Translations under genes and position numbers: made by a program | Notes under the pieces: generated by a model | Told to the model about the DNA's origin: nothing | What the model saw: the letters and a program-made list of their open reading frames with translations, nothing else | Database searches by the model: none | DNA from: an uncultured Lachnospiraceae bacterium | GTDB taxonomy: Bacteria; Bacillota; Clostridia; Lachnospirales; Lachnospiraceae | Reading direction: 5' to 3' | Assembly (NCBI GenBank): GCA_902780465.1 | Contig: CACZFV010000001.1 | Location: 39,240 to 87,087, forward strand | Length of the DNA stretch: 47,848 bases | In this document: piece by piece, positions 15,248-23,560 of the stretch | Position numbering within the stretch: position 1 is the first letter of the stretch | Layout of the letters: the number at the start of each line of letters is the position of its first letter

Positions 15248-16417
15248 TTACTGTATCTTGACGATCCGGACACGGATCATGCCCTGGATCCCCTTCAGCT
15301 CCTCAAGAATATCATCGCTCACTTTGCTTTCCAGGTCAAGCAGAGTATACGCATAATCCCCGCGGCTCTGGTTGGTCATGTTCGCGATATTGAAATTTCT
15401 GCTCGCCAGGATCCGGGTGATCTGGCCGATCATATTCGGAATGTTGTGATGGATCAGGGAGATCCTCTCTTCGCTCTGGCAGATGCCCATCCAGCAGTTC
15501 GGGAAATTGACGGAATTGCGGATGTTGCCGTTGTCGATGTAATCCATCAGTTCCTTGACCGCCATCACTGCGCAGTTATCCTCCGCTTCCTCCGTGGAAG
15601 CTCCCAGATGCGGCGTGATGATAGCGTTCTTCATCTTCACAGACTTGCTGTTGGCAAAATCAGAGAAGTACGCTTTTACCAGGCCCTTTTCCAGAGCTTC
15701 GGCCATGGCATCCTCGTCCACCAGCCTGTCGCGGGAGAAGTTCAGGAACGTGCAGCCTTTTTTAAGCCAGGAGATCTCCTTTGCCCCGATCATCCCTTTG
15801 TTCTTGTCGGTAAGCGGGACATGGATCGTGACAAAGTCACAGAGTCCCAGCATTTCTTCCAGACTGGTGGCGTGTCGGACTTCCTTGGAAAGCCTCCATG
15901 CGCCGTTGACGGAAAGATAGGGATCAAAGCCGTAGACCGTCATGCCGAGATCCACCGCGGCATTGGCGACTTCCGCGCCGATGGCGCCCAGACCGATAAT
16001 GCCCAGCTTTTTCCCGCTGATCTCGCATCCGACAAACTTCTTTTTTCCCTTTTCCACGTCCTTCTCAATGGTCTCGGAGTCGCGGATGGAACGTACCCAC
16101 TCCGCCCCTTCGATCACATTTCTGGAGGACACCAGCATCGCGCAGATCACCAGCTCCTTCACACTGTTGGCGTTTGCGCCGGGAGTATTGAATACCACGA
16201 CGCCCTGTTCCGCGCATCTGTCCAGCGGGATGTTGTTCACGCCGGCGCCGGCTCTCGCCACGGCAATCACCTTTTCCGGGATCTCCATCGACTTCATGTC
16301 CGCGGAACGGACCAGGACAGCCTCCGCTTCATTGATGTCATCTGTCAGCTCATAATGGCCCAGCAGACTGTCCGTTCCCACCTTGGAGATCGGATTGAGG
16401 CATTTCACTTTGCACAT
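15248..16417 (-). CDS. serA: D-3-phosphoglycerate dehydrogenase, short ACT-domain form
   Basis: 389 residues. It oxidises 3-phosphoglycerate with NAD+ as the first step of serine synthesis. A substrate domain with RAGAGVNNIP, the NAD-binding motif GIIGLGAIGAEVAN, catalytic Arg229 in NFSRDRLVDED and His270 in TPHLGAST are present; a C-terminal ACT domain (about 318-389, NIPNMIGQITRIL) suggests serine feedback. The residue 29 positions after Arg, normally Glu in 2-hydroxyacid dehydrogenases, appears to be Lys258 (DFANSKSVKM). It starts one base after the serC stop and is clearly cotranscribed with it. Shine-Dalgarno GAGAGG lies inside the end of serC. Confidence 0.95.
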   Translation of the reverse strand: MCKVKCLNPISKVGTDSLLGHYELTDDINEAEAVLVRSADMKSMEIPEKVIAVARAGAGVNNIPLDRCAEQGVVVFNTPGANANSVKELVICAMLVSSRNVIEGAEWVRSIRDSETIEKDVEKGKKKFVGCEISGKKLGIIGLGAIGAEVANAAVDLGMTVYGFDPYLSVNGAWRLSKEVRHATSLEEMLGLCDFVTIHVPLTDKNKGMIGAKEISWLKKGCTFLNFSRDRLVDEDAMAEALEKGLVKAYFSDFANSKSVKMKNAIITPHLGASTEEAEDNCAVMAVKELMDYIDNGNIRNSVNFPNCWMGICQSEERISLIHHNIPNMIGQITRILASRNFNIANMTNQSRGDYAYTLLDLESKVSDDILEELKGIQGMIRVRIVKIQ

Positions 16418-16418
16418 C

Positions 16419-17501
16419 TTACTTTGCCTCTCTTTCCTCGAACGCTTTCATAAATTCCACCAGCTTCTCCACGCCTTCCTTCGGCATGGCATTGTAAATG
16501 CTGGCGCGCATACCGCCGACAGTGCGGTGGCCCTTCAGATTGATAAATCCGGCTGCTTCCGCTTCCTTGACAAATTTCGCGTCGAGCTCCTTGTCGCCGG
16601 TGACAAAGGTCACGTTCATGAGGGAGCGGTCCTGCTTGCGGACAGGATTCCTGAAGAGACGGCTCTGATCCAGGAAATCATAGAGGATCTTTGCCTTTTC
16701 TTCGTTTCTCTTCTGCATTGCCTCAAGTCCGCCGGTCTTCTTCAGCCACTTGAACACCTTGCCGCAGATGTAGATCGTGTAGCAGGGCGGTGTGTTGTAG
16801 AGAGATCCGCTCTCGGCATAGGTGCTGTACTTCAGCATGGTGGGAGTTCCCGGAAGCGCTTCCCCGATCAGGTCCTCACGGACGATCGCGATCGCCACGC
16901 CGGCCGGACCCACATTCTTCTGCACGCCGCCCCAGAGGATGCCGAACTTGCTGACATCCAGCGGACCGGACAGGAAGCAGGAAGAAATGTCTGCCACCAG
17001 ATCCTTGCCCTTGGTGTTGGGCAGCTCGTGGAAGACTGTTCCGTAGATCGTGTTGTTCATGCAGATATATAAATAATCCGCGTTGTCATCGATGGGCAGG
17101 TCAGAGCAGTCCGGAATATAGGAGAAGACCTCGTCCTCGCTGGAAGCCACAGCCTTTGCTTCACCGTAAAGCGCAGCCTCCTTGCACGCCTTCTTTGCCC
17201 ACTGGCCGGTGATCACATAATCAGCGACCTTGTTCTTCATCAGGTTCATGGGAACCATGGCGAACTGCACATGGCCGCCGCCCTGGATAAAGAGGACTTT
17301 GTAGTTGTCCGGGATGTTCATCAGGTCACGGAGATCCTTCTCGGCCTCATCCATGATGTCCTGGAAGGCCTTGGAGCGGTGGCTCATCTCCATCACGGAG
17401 GTGCCGGTCCCCTTGTAATCCATCATCTCAGCCGCTGCTTCCTTCAGGACTTCCTCCGGAAGGCAGGCCGGGCCTGCGCTGAAATTATACACTCTGCTCA
17501 T
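16419..17501 (-). CDS. serC: Phosphoserine aminotransferase
   Basis: 360 residues, the usual length. It begins MSRVYNFSAGPACLP, contains MEMSHRSKAF, FIQGGGHVQFAMVPMNL and the PLP-lysine region WGGVQKNVGPAGV. It transfers the amino group from glutamate to 3-phosphohydroxypyruvate, giving phosphoserine; the same fold can serve pyridoxine synthesis. It lies 33 bases after ilvB and one base before serA, so ilvB-serC-serA appear to be one transcript. A phosphoserine phosphatase is not in the window. Shine-Dalgarno AAGGGG. Confidence 0.97.
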   Translation of the reverse strand: MSRVYNFSAGPACLPEEVLKEAAAEMMDYKGTGTSVMEMSHRSKAFQDIMDEAEKDLRDLMNIPDNYKVLFIQGGGHVQFAMVPMNLMKNKVADYVITGQWAKKACKEAALYGEAKAVASSEDEVFSYIPDCSDLPIDDNADYLYICMNNTIYGTVFHELPNTKGKDLVADISSCFLSGPLDVSKFGILWGGVQKNVGPAGVAIAIVREDLIGEALPGTPTMLKYSTYAESGSLYNTPPCYTIYICGKVFKWLKKTGGLEAMQKRNEEKAKILYDFLDQSRLFRNPVRKQDRSLMNVTFVTGDKELDAKFVKEAEAAGFINLKGHRTVGGMRASIYNAMPKEGVEKLVEFMKAFEEREAK

Positions 17502-17534
17502 TTCTGTATACCCCTTTCGTATATTGCTGTGTCC

Positions 17535-19220
17535 TTACTCGTCCTTTTTCACCTTCAGATCGGATTCGTCAAAGGTGTTCTCCAGAGGAGCTCCCGGGGA
17601 GCACATCGGGAACACCATGTCATCCTGGTCGATCAGGACTTCGATCAGTGCGGGCTTTCTGTCCGTCAGCGCTTTTTCCAGCGCCTTTTCAAATTCTTCC
17701 TTCGTCGTCACCTTGTACGCGTCAACGCCCATTCCTTCCGCGATCTTGCAGAAGTCCGCCTTATCGTTCAGTACTGTGGCGGAGTAGCGCTTTCCGTAGT
17801 ACAGATTCTGCCACTGGCGCACCATGCCGAGGACGTGGTTGTTCAGAATGACCTCGATCACCGGCAGTTCCTCGCGGCTTATGGTGGCAAGTTCGTTCAT
17901 GTTCATGCGGAAGCATCCGTCTCCCGCCACATTGATGACGACCTTATCCGGATTCGCCGCCTGGGCTCCGATAGCTGCACCCAGTCCGAAGCCCATGGTC
18001 CCGAGTCCGCCGGAGCTGATGAAGGTGCGCGGCGCTTTGTACTTGTAATACTGGGCCGCCCACATCTGATGCTGCCCCACCTCGGTTACGATGATGGTAT
18101 CGTCCGGCGTCATGCGGTCTATGGTCTCGATGACCCAGGGTCCGGTGAGAAGCTCCTTGTTATAGCTCAGCGGATACATGTCCGTCATCCGCTCCGCGTG
18201 CTCAAACCACTCCTCATGGCGGACCGGATCCATCCGGGCGATCAGCTTTCTAAGGACAGTCCTTGCATCTCCGGTGACCTGCGCCATAACGCGGACGTTC
18301 TTGTTCACTTCCGCGTCGTCGATGTCGATCTGGAGGAGCTTCGCCCCGCCGCCGAATTTGGCCGTATTTCCGGTCCAGCGGTCGGAGAAACGGCCTCCGA
18401 TGACGATGAGAAGGTCGCTCTCCGTGACGCAGAAGTTGGCGGCCTTCGTCCCGTGCATGCCTACCATACCCATGTAGTGCTCGTCATACTGGTCCAGTGC
18501 GCCCTGTCCCATCAGGGTGCAGCAGACCGGCGCCTGAAGCTTTCTCGCAAAGGCAGCCAGTTCTTCCGAAGCACCGGAGATCACCACGCCGCCGCCCGCG
18601 ATAATGCAGGGCTTCTGCGCGGATTTCAGGAGCTGCAGGGCCTTTTCGATATCTTCATCTGTAAAGTTGTTGACCGGAGCGATCTTTTCCGGTTCCCTCG
18701 GCACGTAGTCGCAGACCGCGGCAGTGACGTCCTTCGTGATGTCAACGAGCACAGGACCCGGTCTTCCGCTCTTCGCGATCTTGAATGCGCGGCGGATGGT
18801 AGCAGCCAGCTTCTTCACATCCTTGACGATGAAGCTGTATTTCGTGATAGGAAGCGTGATGCCGGTAATATCGACTTCCTGGAAGGAATCCTTACCGAGC
18901 AGCGGCAGCGTCACATTGCAGGTGATCGCCACGATGGGGGAAGAATCCATATAAGCCGTCGCGATGCCGGTGACCAGGTTCGTTGCCCCGGGACCGCTGG
19001 TGGCAAAGCACACACCAACGCTGCCGGTGGAACGGGCATAGCCGTCCGCCGCATGGCTTGCTCCCTGCTCATGGCTCGTCAGCACATGACGGATCTCCGG
19101 ATGCTTGTAGAGCGCGTCGTAAATATTCAGGATCGCGCCGCCCGGATATCCGAATACCGTATCAACGCCCTGTTCCTTCAGGCATTCGATGACGATCTCG
19201 GAACCATTCAGTTTAGCCAT
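17535..19220 (-). CDS. ilvB: Acetolactate synthase, large (catalytic) subunit
   Basis: 561 residues in the biosynthetic, FAD-containing form. The catalytic Glu lies in TSHEQGASHAADGYAR; the ThDP/Mg2+ motif is GDGCFRMNMNELATI. The region LNNHVLGMVRQWQ matches the herbicide-binding segment of biosynthetic enzymes rather than the catabolic AlsS. It condenses two pyruvates, or pyruvate with 2-oxobutyrate, for valine/leucine and isoleucine. It lies 12 bases after ilvD with AAGGAG before its ATG. The regulatory small subunit gene ilvN is not adjacent, so feedback control must come from a distant gene or be missing. Confidence 0.96.
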   Translation of the reverse strand: MAKLNGSEIVIECLKEQGVDTVFGYPGGAILNIYDALYKHPEIRHVLTSHEQGASHAADGYARSTGSVGVCFATSGPGATNLVTGIATAYMDSSPIVAITCNVTLPLLGKDSFQEVDITGITLPITKYSFIVKDVKKLAATIRRAFKIAKSGRPGPVLVDITKDVTAAVCDYVPREPEKIAPVNNFTDEDIEKALQLLKSAQKPCIIAGGGVVISGASEELAAFARKLQAPVCCTLMGQGALDQYDEHYMGMVGMHGTKAANFCVTESDLLIVIGGRFSDRWTGNTAKFGGGAKLLQIDIDDAEVNKNVRVMAQVTGDARTVLRKLIARMDPVRHEEWFEHAERMTDMYPLSYNKELLTGPWVIETIDRMTPDDTIIVTEVGQHQMWAAQYYKYKAPRTFISSGGLGTMGFGLGAAIGAQAANPDKVVINVAGDGCFRMNMNELATISREELPVIEVILNNHVLGMVRQWQNLYYGKRYSATVLNDKADFCKIAEGMGVDAYKVTTKEEFEKALEKALTDRKPALIEVLIDQDDMVFPMCSPGAPLENTFDESDLKVKKDE

Positions 19221-19232
19221 AGATCATTCTCC

Positions 19233-20906
19233 TTATTTTTTCAGGCCTTCCGCGGAAAGGACCGCGCCCTGGGGCGCTCCGGTGACAAGCTCCCTGTATC
19301 TCGCAAGATAGCCGTCCACCTCGTTGATCCGCGGCTTCCAGGTCTTTCTTCTCTCAGCGAACTCTTCCTCGCTCACGCGGGCGTTCAGCGTATTCGCGTT
19401 GATATCGATGTCGATGATGTCGCCCTCTTTAATAAGGCCGATGGGACCGCCTGCAGCCGCTTCCGGAGCCACGTGGCCGATAGAGGCGCCGCGGCTCGCG
19501 CCGCTGAAGCGTCCGTCCGTGATCAGCGCCACGGAGCTTCCAAGTCCCATGCCGACGATGGCGGAAGTCGGGTTCAGCATCTCGCGCATGCCGGGTCCGC
19601 CCTTCGGTCCCTCGTAGCGAATCACCACCACGTCGCCTTCCACGATCTTTCCGCCCTTGATAGCAGCGATCGCATCGTCCTCGCAGTCAAATACTCTTGC
19701 CGGCCCGGAGTGCTTCAGCATCTCAGGCGCGACAGCGCTCCTCTTAACCACGCAGGAGTCGGGGGCGATGTTTCCCTTCAGGACAGCGATGCCGCCGGTC
19801 TCGGAATACGGATTCTCCACGGTACGGATCACTTCCGGATCCAGGTTCGGGCAGTTCTTAATATTCTCACCCACCGTCTTTCCGGTGGCCGTCAGGCAGT
19901 CCAGATCGATGAGGCCCTTTTTGGAGAGCTCGTTCATCACGGCGAAAACGCCGCCCGCCTCGTTCAGGTCTTCCATATAGGTGTAGCCCGCAGGCGCCAG
20001 ATGACAGAGGTTCGGTGTGCGCGCGGAGACTTCGTTGGCGATATTGACGTCGATCTTCACGCCCGCCTCATGGGCGATGGCCGGAAGATGCAGCATGCTG
20101 TTCGTGGAGCAGCCCAGCGCCATATCCACAGTCAGCGCGTTCATGAAAGCAGCCTCAGTCATGATGTCGCGGGGACGGATATTCTTTTCCAGAAGCTCCA
20201 TCACCTTGTTTCCGGCGTGCTTCGCCAGGCGGATCCTCTCGGAGTACACGGCGGGGATGGTGCCGTTGCCCTTCAGGCCCATGCCGAGGGCTTCGGTAAG
20301 GCAGTTCAGGGAGTTCGCGGTGTACATGCCGGAACAGCTTCCGCAGGTCGGGCATACCTTGTTCTCGTATTCCGTGACTTCTTCCTCGGTCATCTTGCCG
20401 GCGGCATAGGCGCCGACAGCTTCAAACATGCTGGAGAGAGAGCGCTTCTTTCCCTTCAGATGTCCCGCCAGCATGGGGCCGCCGGAGACAAATACGGTCG
20501 GGATGTTTACGCGCGCCGCCGCCATAAGAAGGCCGGGCACATTCTTGTCGCAGTTCGGGACGCAGACCATGGCGTCGAACTGATGGGCTTTCGCGAGACA
20601 TTCCGTGGAATCCGCGATCAGATCCCTGGTCACCAGGGAGTACTTCATGCCGACATGACCCATGGCGATGCCGTCGCAGACCGCGATGGCCGGGACCACC
20701 ACCGGCATGCCGCCGGCTTCTGCCACACCGAGCTTCACCGCGTCCACGATCTTGTCCAGATTCATGTGTCCGGGGACGATCTCATTGTAAGAGCTGATAA
20801 TGCCTACCAGCGGCTTCCGCAGTTCTTCCTGGGTAAAGCCGAGGGCGTTGAAAAGAGAACGGTGAGGAGCCTGCTGCATCCCTTTTTTGACGTTGTCACT
20901 CTGCAT
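19233..20906 (-). CDS. ilvD: Dihydroxy-acid dehydratase
   Basis: 557 residues. It carries the Fe-S ligands and active-site motifs of the family: [26 protein letters not shown] and the [15 protein letters not shown] segment near the C-terminus. It dehydrates 2,3-dihydroxy-isovalerate and 2,3-dihydroxy-3-methylvalerate in valine/leucine and isoleucine synthesis. ATG 20906 has an AAAGGAAA site 10 bases away. It sits 213 bases downstream of leuB; the gap holds a hairpin cluster instead of a clear promoter. The gene order ilvD-ilvB is common in Clostridia. Confidence 0.97.
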   Translation of the reverse strand: MQSDNVKKGMQQAPHRSLFNALGFTQEELRKPLVGIISSYNEIVPGHMNLDKIVDAVKLGVAEAGGMPVVVPAIAVCDGIAMGHVGMKYSLVTRDLIADSTECLAKAHQFDAMVCVPNCDKNVPGLLMAAARVNIPTVFVSGGPMLAGHLKGKKRSLSSMFEAVGAYAAGKMTEEEVTEYENKVCPTCGSCSGMYTANSLNCLTEALGMGLKGNGTIPAVYSERIRLAKHAGNKVMELLEKNIRPRDIMTEAAFMNALTVDMALGCSTNSMLHLPAIAHEAGVKIDVNIANEVSARTPNLCHLAPAGYTYMEDLNEAGGVFAVMNELSKKGLIDLDCLTATGKTVGENIKNCPNLDPEVIRTVENPYSETGGIAVLKGNIAPDSCVVKRSAVAPEMLKHSGPARVFDCEDDAIAAIKGGKIVEGDVVVIRYEGPKGGPGMREMLNPTSAIVGMGLGSSVALITDGRFSGASRGASIGHVAPEAAAGGPIGLIKEGDIIDIDINANTLNARVSEEEFAERRKTWKPRINEVDGYLARYRELVTGAPQGAVLSAEGLKK

Positions 20907-20955
20907 TTTTTTAATTTCCTTTCTGTGGATTCGAAATAATCATTAATGATATCAC

Positions 20956-21112
20956 GGATTGCTTCGCTGCTTCGCAGCTTTCGCAATCCTCCGGACATTC
21001 GGAATCCGCTGGTTTTGCTTTGCAAAACCGCTCCTTCCTCATGTCCGGGCGGGTCCCAAGCCCACTCTCCCGCCGGCAAGTAAACTTGCCGCGGGTTCGG
21101 GGCTTTGTCCCC
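20956..21112. repeat. Cluster of four hairpins between leuB and ilvD (probable dispersed intergenic repeat)
   Basis: Hairpin 1: GGATTGC/GCAATCC (20956-20989) with inner GCTGC/GCAGC. Hairpin 2: CCGGACAT/ATGTCCGG (20991-21048) enclosing a near-perfect GGTTTTGC/GCAAAACC. Hairpin 3: CGGCAAG/CTTGCCG (21074-21091). Hairpin 4: GGGG/CCCC (21099-21112). There is no T-box sequence and no T run. The pattern looks like a Lachnospiraceae intergenic repeat element, but it occurs only once in this window. Confidence 0.55.
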
Positions 21113-21119
21113 TGATATC

Positions 21120-22202
21120 TCAAATGCGGCGGATGATCTCCTGCCCCATCTCTTTCGTTCCGACTTTGGTGCATCCTTCGGACCAGATGTCCGGGGTGCG
21201 GACGCCGTCCCTCAGGACCTGGCGGACCGCCTCCTCAATGGCATCCGCCTCCTTGTCAAGATCCAGGGAGTAGCGGAGCAGCATCGCTGCGCTGAGGATC
21301 GTCGCCAGCGGATTCGCGATGTTCAGGCCCGCGATCTCCGGAGCGGAACCGTGGGCGGGCTCGTAAAGGCCCAGCTTCGACTCATTCAGGGACGCGCTGG
21401 AGAGCATTCCCATGGATCCGGAAATCTCACTGGCCTCGTCCGACAGGATATCCCCGAAGGTATTTTCTGTCACCACAACGTCGAACTGGGAAGGGTCGTG
21501 CACCAGCTGCATGGAGCAGCTGTCCACCAGCATATTGGTGAGTTTCACCTCCGGATATTCCCTGCCGACTTCGGCGACCACCTTTCTCCAGAGTCTGGAG
21601 GTATCAAGGACATTGGCCTTGTCCACGCTGATCAGGTTTTTGTTCCGCTTCATGGCGATCTCGAAGGCTTTCACCGCCACTCTCCTGATCTCCGGCTCAC
21701 TGTAGATCAGGGTGTCCACCGCTGTAGTGACGCCGTCGATCTCTCTGGTCCAGCGGTCTCCGTAGTAAAGACCTCCGGTCAGTTCCCGGACGATCACCAG
21801 GTCAAAGCCCTTCTCCGCGATATCCGGTCTGAGGGGGCAGGCCGAGGCAAGCTCCGGATACAGATATGCCGGTCTGAGATTGGCAAACAGCTGCAGCGCC
21901 TTCCGGATCTTCAGAAGACCTGCTTCCGGACGAAGCTTCGGTTCCAGCTTGTACCAGGGAGAAGTGGTGGTATTTCCTCCCACCGCTCCTAACAGGATCG
22001 CGTCGCTGTTTTTCGCAATCTCCAGATTTTCATCTGTCAGCGGCTCCCCGTATTTATCGATGGAGCATCCGCCCATATCGATCTCCGTGAAGGAAAATGT
22101 GTGACCGAACCGGGCTGCCACATGTTCCAGCACCTTTTTCGCCTCTCCCACGATCTCCGGGCCGATGCCGTCGCCGGGGATCAGAACAATCTTTGCATTC
22201 AT
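21120..22202 (-). CDS. leuB: 3-isopropylmalate dehydrogenase
   Basis: 360 residues. Features include the N-terminal IVLIPGDGIGPEIV, LLGAVGG, the substrate-binding RELTGGLYYGDR, DSCSMQLV and the C-terminal NAD-binding LYEPAHGSAPEIAG. It oxidatively decarboxylates 3-isopropylmalate in leucine synthesis. The start at 22202 follows AGGAGG at good spacing; a longer frame upstream is unlikely because it would run through the promoter. It is the first gene of the amino-acid operon. leuA, leuC and leuD are absent from the window. Promoter at 22243-22271. Confidence 0.97.
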   Translation of the reverse strand: MNAKIVLIPGDGIGPEIVGEAKKVLEHVAARFGHTFSFTEIDMGGCSIDKYGEPLTDENLEIAKNSDAILLGAVGGNTTTSPWYKLEPKLRPEAGLLKIRKALQLFANLRPAYLYPELASACPLRPDIAEKGFDLVIVRELTGGLYYGDRWTREIDGVTTAVDTLIYSEPEIRRVAVKAFEIAMKRNKNLISVDKANVLDTSRLWRKVVAEVGREYPEVKLTNMLVDSCSMQLVHDPSQFDVVVTENTFGDILSDEASEISGSMGMLSSASLNESKLGLYEPAHGSAPEIAGLNIANPLATILSAAMLLRYSLDLDKEADAIEEAVRQVLRDGVRTPDIWSEGCTKVGTKEMGQEIIRRI

Positions 22203-22242
22203 CCTCTGCCTCCTGAAACCTGAGTGGTAAATGTTTCTACCT

Positions 22243-22271
22243 ATGATAAAACAAGACCCCCTTTTTTTCAA
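22243..22271 (-). promoter_or_regulatory. Predicted sigma-A promoter of the leuB operon
   Basis: TTGAAA, 17 bases, TATCAT on the minus strand. The leader is only about 35 bases, too short for a T-box or attenuator. Confidence 0.75.
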
Positions 22272-22319
22272 CATAAGGATTCTGAATGCGCCAAAAAACA
22301 TCTTTTTTCAGACAGTAAA

Positions 22320-22345
22320 GGGCGGCCGCATTTCTGCAGCCGCCC
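22320..22345 (-). terminator. Terminator of the cell-wall-binding protein gene
   Basis: Stem GGGCGGC/GCCGCCC with a 12-base loop, 42 bases after the stop at 22388. The T run is weak. Confidence 0.65.
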
Positions 22346-22387
22346 CTGTCGATCGATTCTGTTCATGGATCGTCTTTCTGTTTCCCG

Positions 22388-23413
22388 TTACCACTCCTCG
22401 CCGGGTCTTTTCAGCGCGTCGGAATCCGTCGCACTTCCTTCCATCACACCGTCGATTCCGACGTAGTACCCGTCAGGAGTCGTGGTGTTCTTCCACATGT
22501 CGCCGTTCTTTTCGTCCAGGTAATACCACTTCGTGCCGTCCAGATACCATCCGGTGCGCGCAAAACCGTTATCATCGAAATTGTACCACTTATCGTGGAT
22601 CTGTCTCCAGCCTGCCGGAGCCTTGTTCCCGTCCGGAAGGGTGAATTTCCAGCGGCCGTTCTCCTCGGACCACATTCCGGCGCTCTCTTCGGCTTCGTTG
22701 GCCTCTTTCCGGGCACGGGCGTTGTATTCATCCACGTACTCCATCGGCGAATCCGTCCACCGTCCTTTTATATTCGGGTCATTCTTATTAATTGGCCTTA
22801 CCATGCAGTGATAGTTCGCAGCCTTTGTCATATACTTCGATCCGTCAAATGAGCATTCTGTCACCGTCTGAATCCCGCCGATCGTGGACATGTTCCGCAT
22901 GAACTTCACTTCATAGGAACCTGCCCCGGCTGGTGCGTCCCAAGTTACTAAACCATTCGATAACCTAACCTCTTCAATGTCTTTTACCTGAGTCTTTAAA
23001 GATGGCAATTTAACTTCTATCCAAAGGGTATATCTATCATTTTCTGTACGTGCAGTAACATATTTCGCATCACCATGTACTGTAATCTGAGATGCATACA
23101 AAGTATGAAAATAATAGCCCTCTGCTGCCTCTAAATAGATTTTTATATCCGGTACATCATCTTCTGTCCAGTAAAAAGTATCATTTTCAATTTCATAGTG
23201 ATCAAAAGAATACTTATTTCCTGATGTAGTTACTTCAATCTCCTCTTCCCCTAAATCTGTCTCAACTTCTACATACCCACGTACGCTTATAGATACTTTT
23301 CTAATAGGTTTATCTTCTTTGCTATAGGCAAATACAGTCCCAGCCGCAGCGGAAGACAGCAGAAGGAACAGTGCCGCTGCCGCAGTCTTTCTTAACAGTC
23401 CAAACTTTTTCAT
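22388..23413 (-). CDS. Secreted protein with C-terminal cell-wall-binding repeats; AT-rich N-terminal half
   Basis: 341 residues. The signal peptide ends near AGTVFA. Residues about 30-165 form a region of unknown fold; residues 165-240 look like a fibronectin-like module (VTWDAPAGAGSYEVKF). The C-terminal ~90 residues are choline/glucan-binding-like repeats: GWRQIHDKWYNFDDNG, GWYLDGTKWYYLD and TTPDGYYVGIDG. It is probably surface-attached. DNA at about 22930-23330, coding for the N-terminal half, is clearly AT-richer (ATA, TTA, AAA codons) than both the repeat part and neighbouring genes, suggesting a transferred or exchanged module. AAAGGAG precedes the ATG at 23413. Confidence 0.82.
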   Translation of the reverse strand: MKKFGLLRKTAAAALFLLLSSAAAGTVFAYSKEDKPIRKVSISVRGYVEVETDLGEEEIEVTTSGNKYSFDHYEIENDTFYWTEDDVPDIKIYLEAAEGYYFHTLYASQITVHGDAKYVTARTENDRYTLWIEVKLPSLKTQVKDIEEVRLSNGLVTWDAPAGAGSYEVKFMRNMSTIGGIQTVTECSFDGSKYMTKAANYHCMVRPINKNDPNIKGRWTDSPMEYVDEYNARARKEANEAEESAGMWSEENGRWKFTLPDGNKAPAGWRQIHDKWYNFDDNGFARTGWYLDGTKWYYLDEKNGDMWKNTTTPDGYYVGIDGVMEGSATDSDALKRPGEEW

Positions 23414-23485
23414 TCGTATTTCTCCTTTATCTGTCCGCATTTTACACTACCATCATAGTACATTTCAGTCAAATTATCCGTCAAT

Positions 23486-23530
23486 AAAAAAAGCCTTACG
23501 ATTTACGTAAAAACGTTCATCGTAAGGCTT
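23486..23530 (-). terminator. Strong Rho-independent terminator of rny
   Basis: Stem AAGCCTTACGAT/ATCGTAAGGCTT followed by seven T on the minus strand, 30 bases past the stop of rny. Confidence 0.93.
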
Positions 23531-23560
23531 GATCTTTCTCAATACAGCACAGCAGCCGGT

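Noticed and set aside
17271-20939. Very long plus-strand open frame (over 1,200 codons) opposite ilvD, ilvB and part of serC
   Set aside because: It is antisense to three well-recognised genes; its translation is His/Arg-rich without domains. It is a shadow of GC-rich codon usage.
20907-21119. T-box or other amino-acid riboswitch before ilvD
   Set aside because: No T-box sequence AGGGTGGNACCGCG, no terminator/antiterminator pair and no T run.
20911-21174. Possible small Cys-rich peptide on the minus strand between leuB and ilvD
   Set aside because: No good ribosome binding site, and the sequence is better explained by the hairpin cluster; kept as repeat only.
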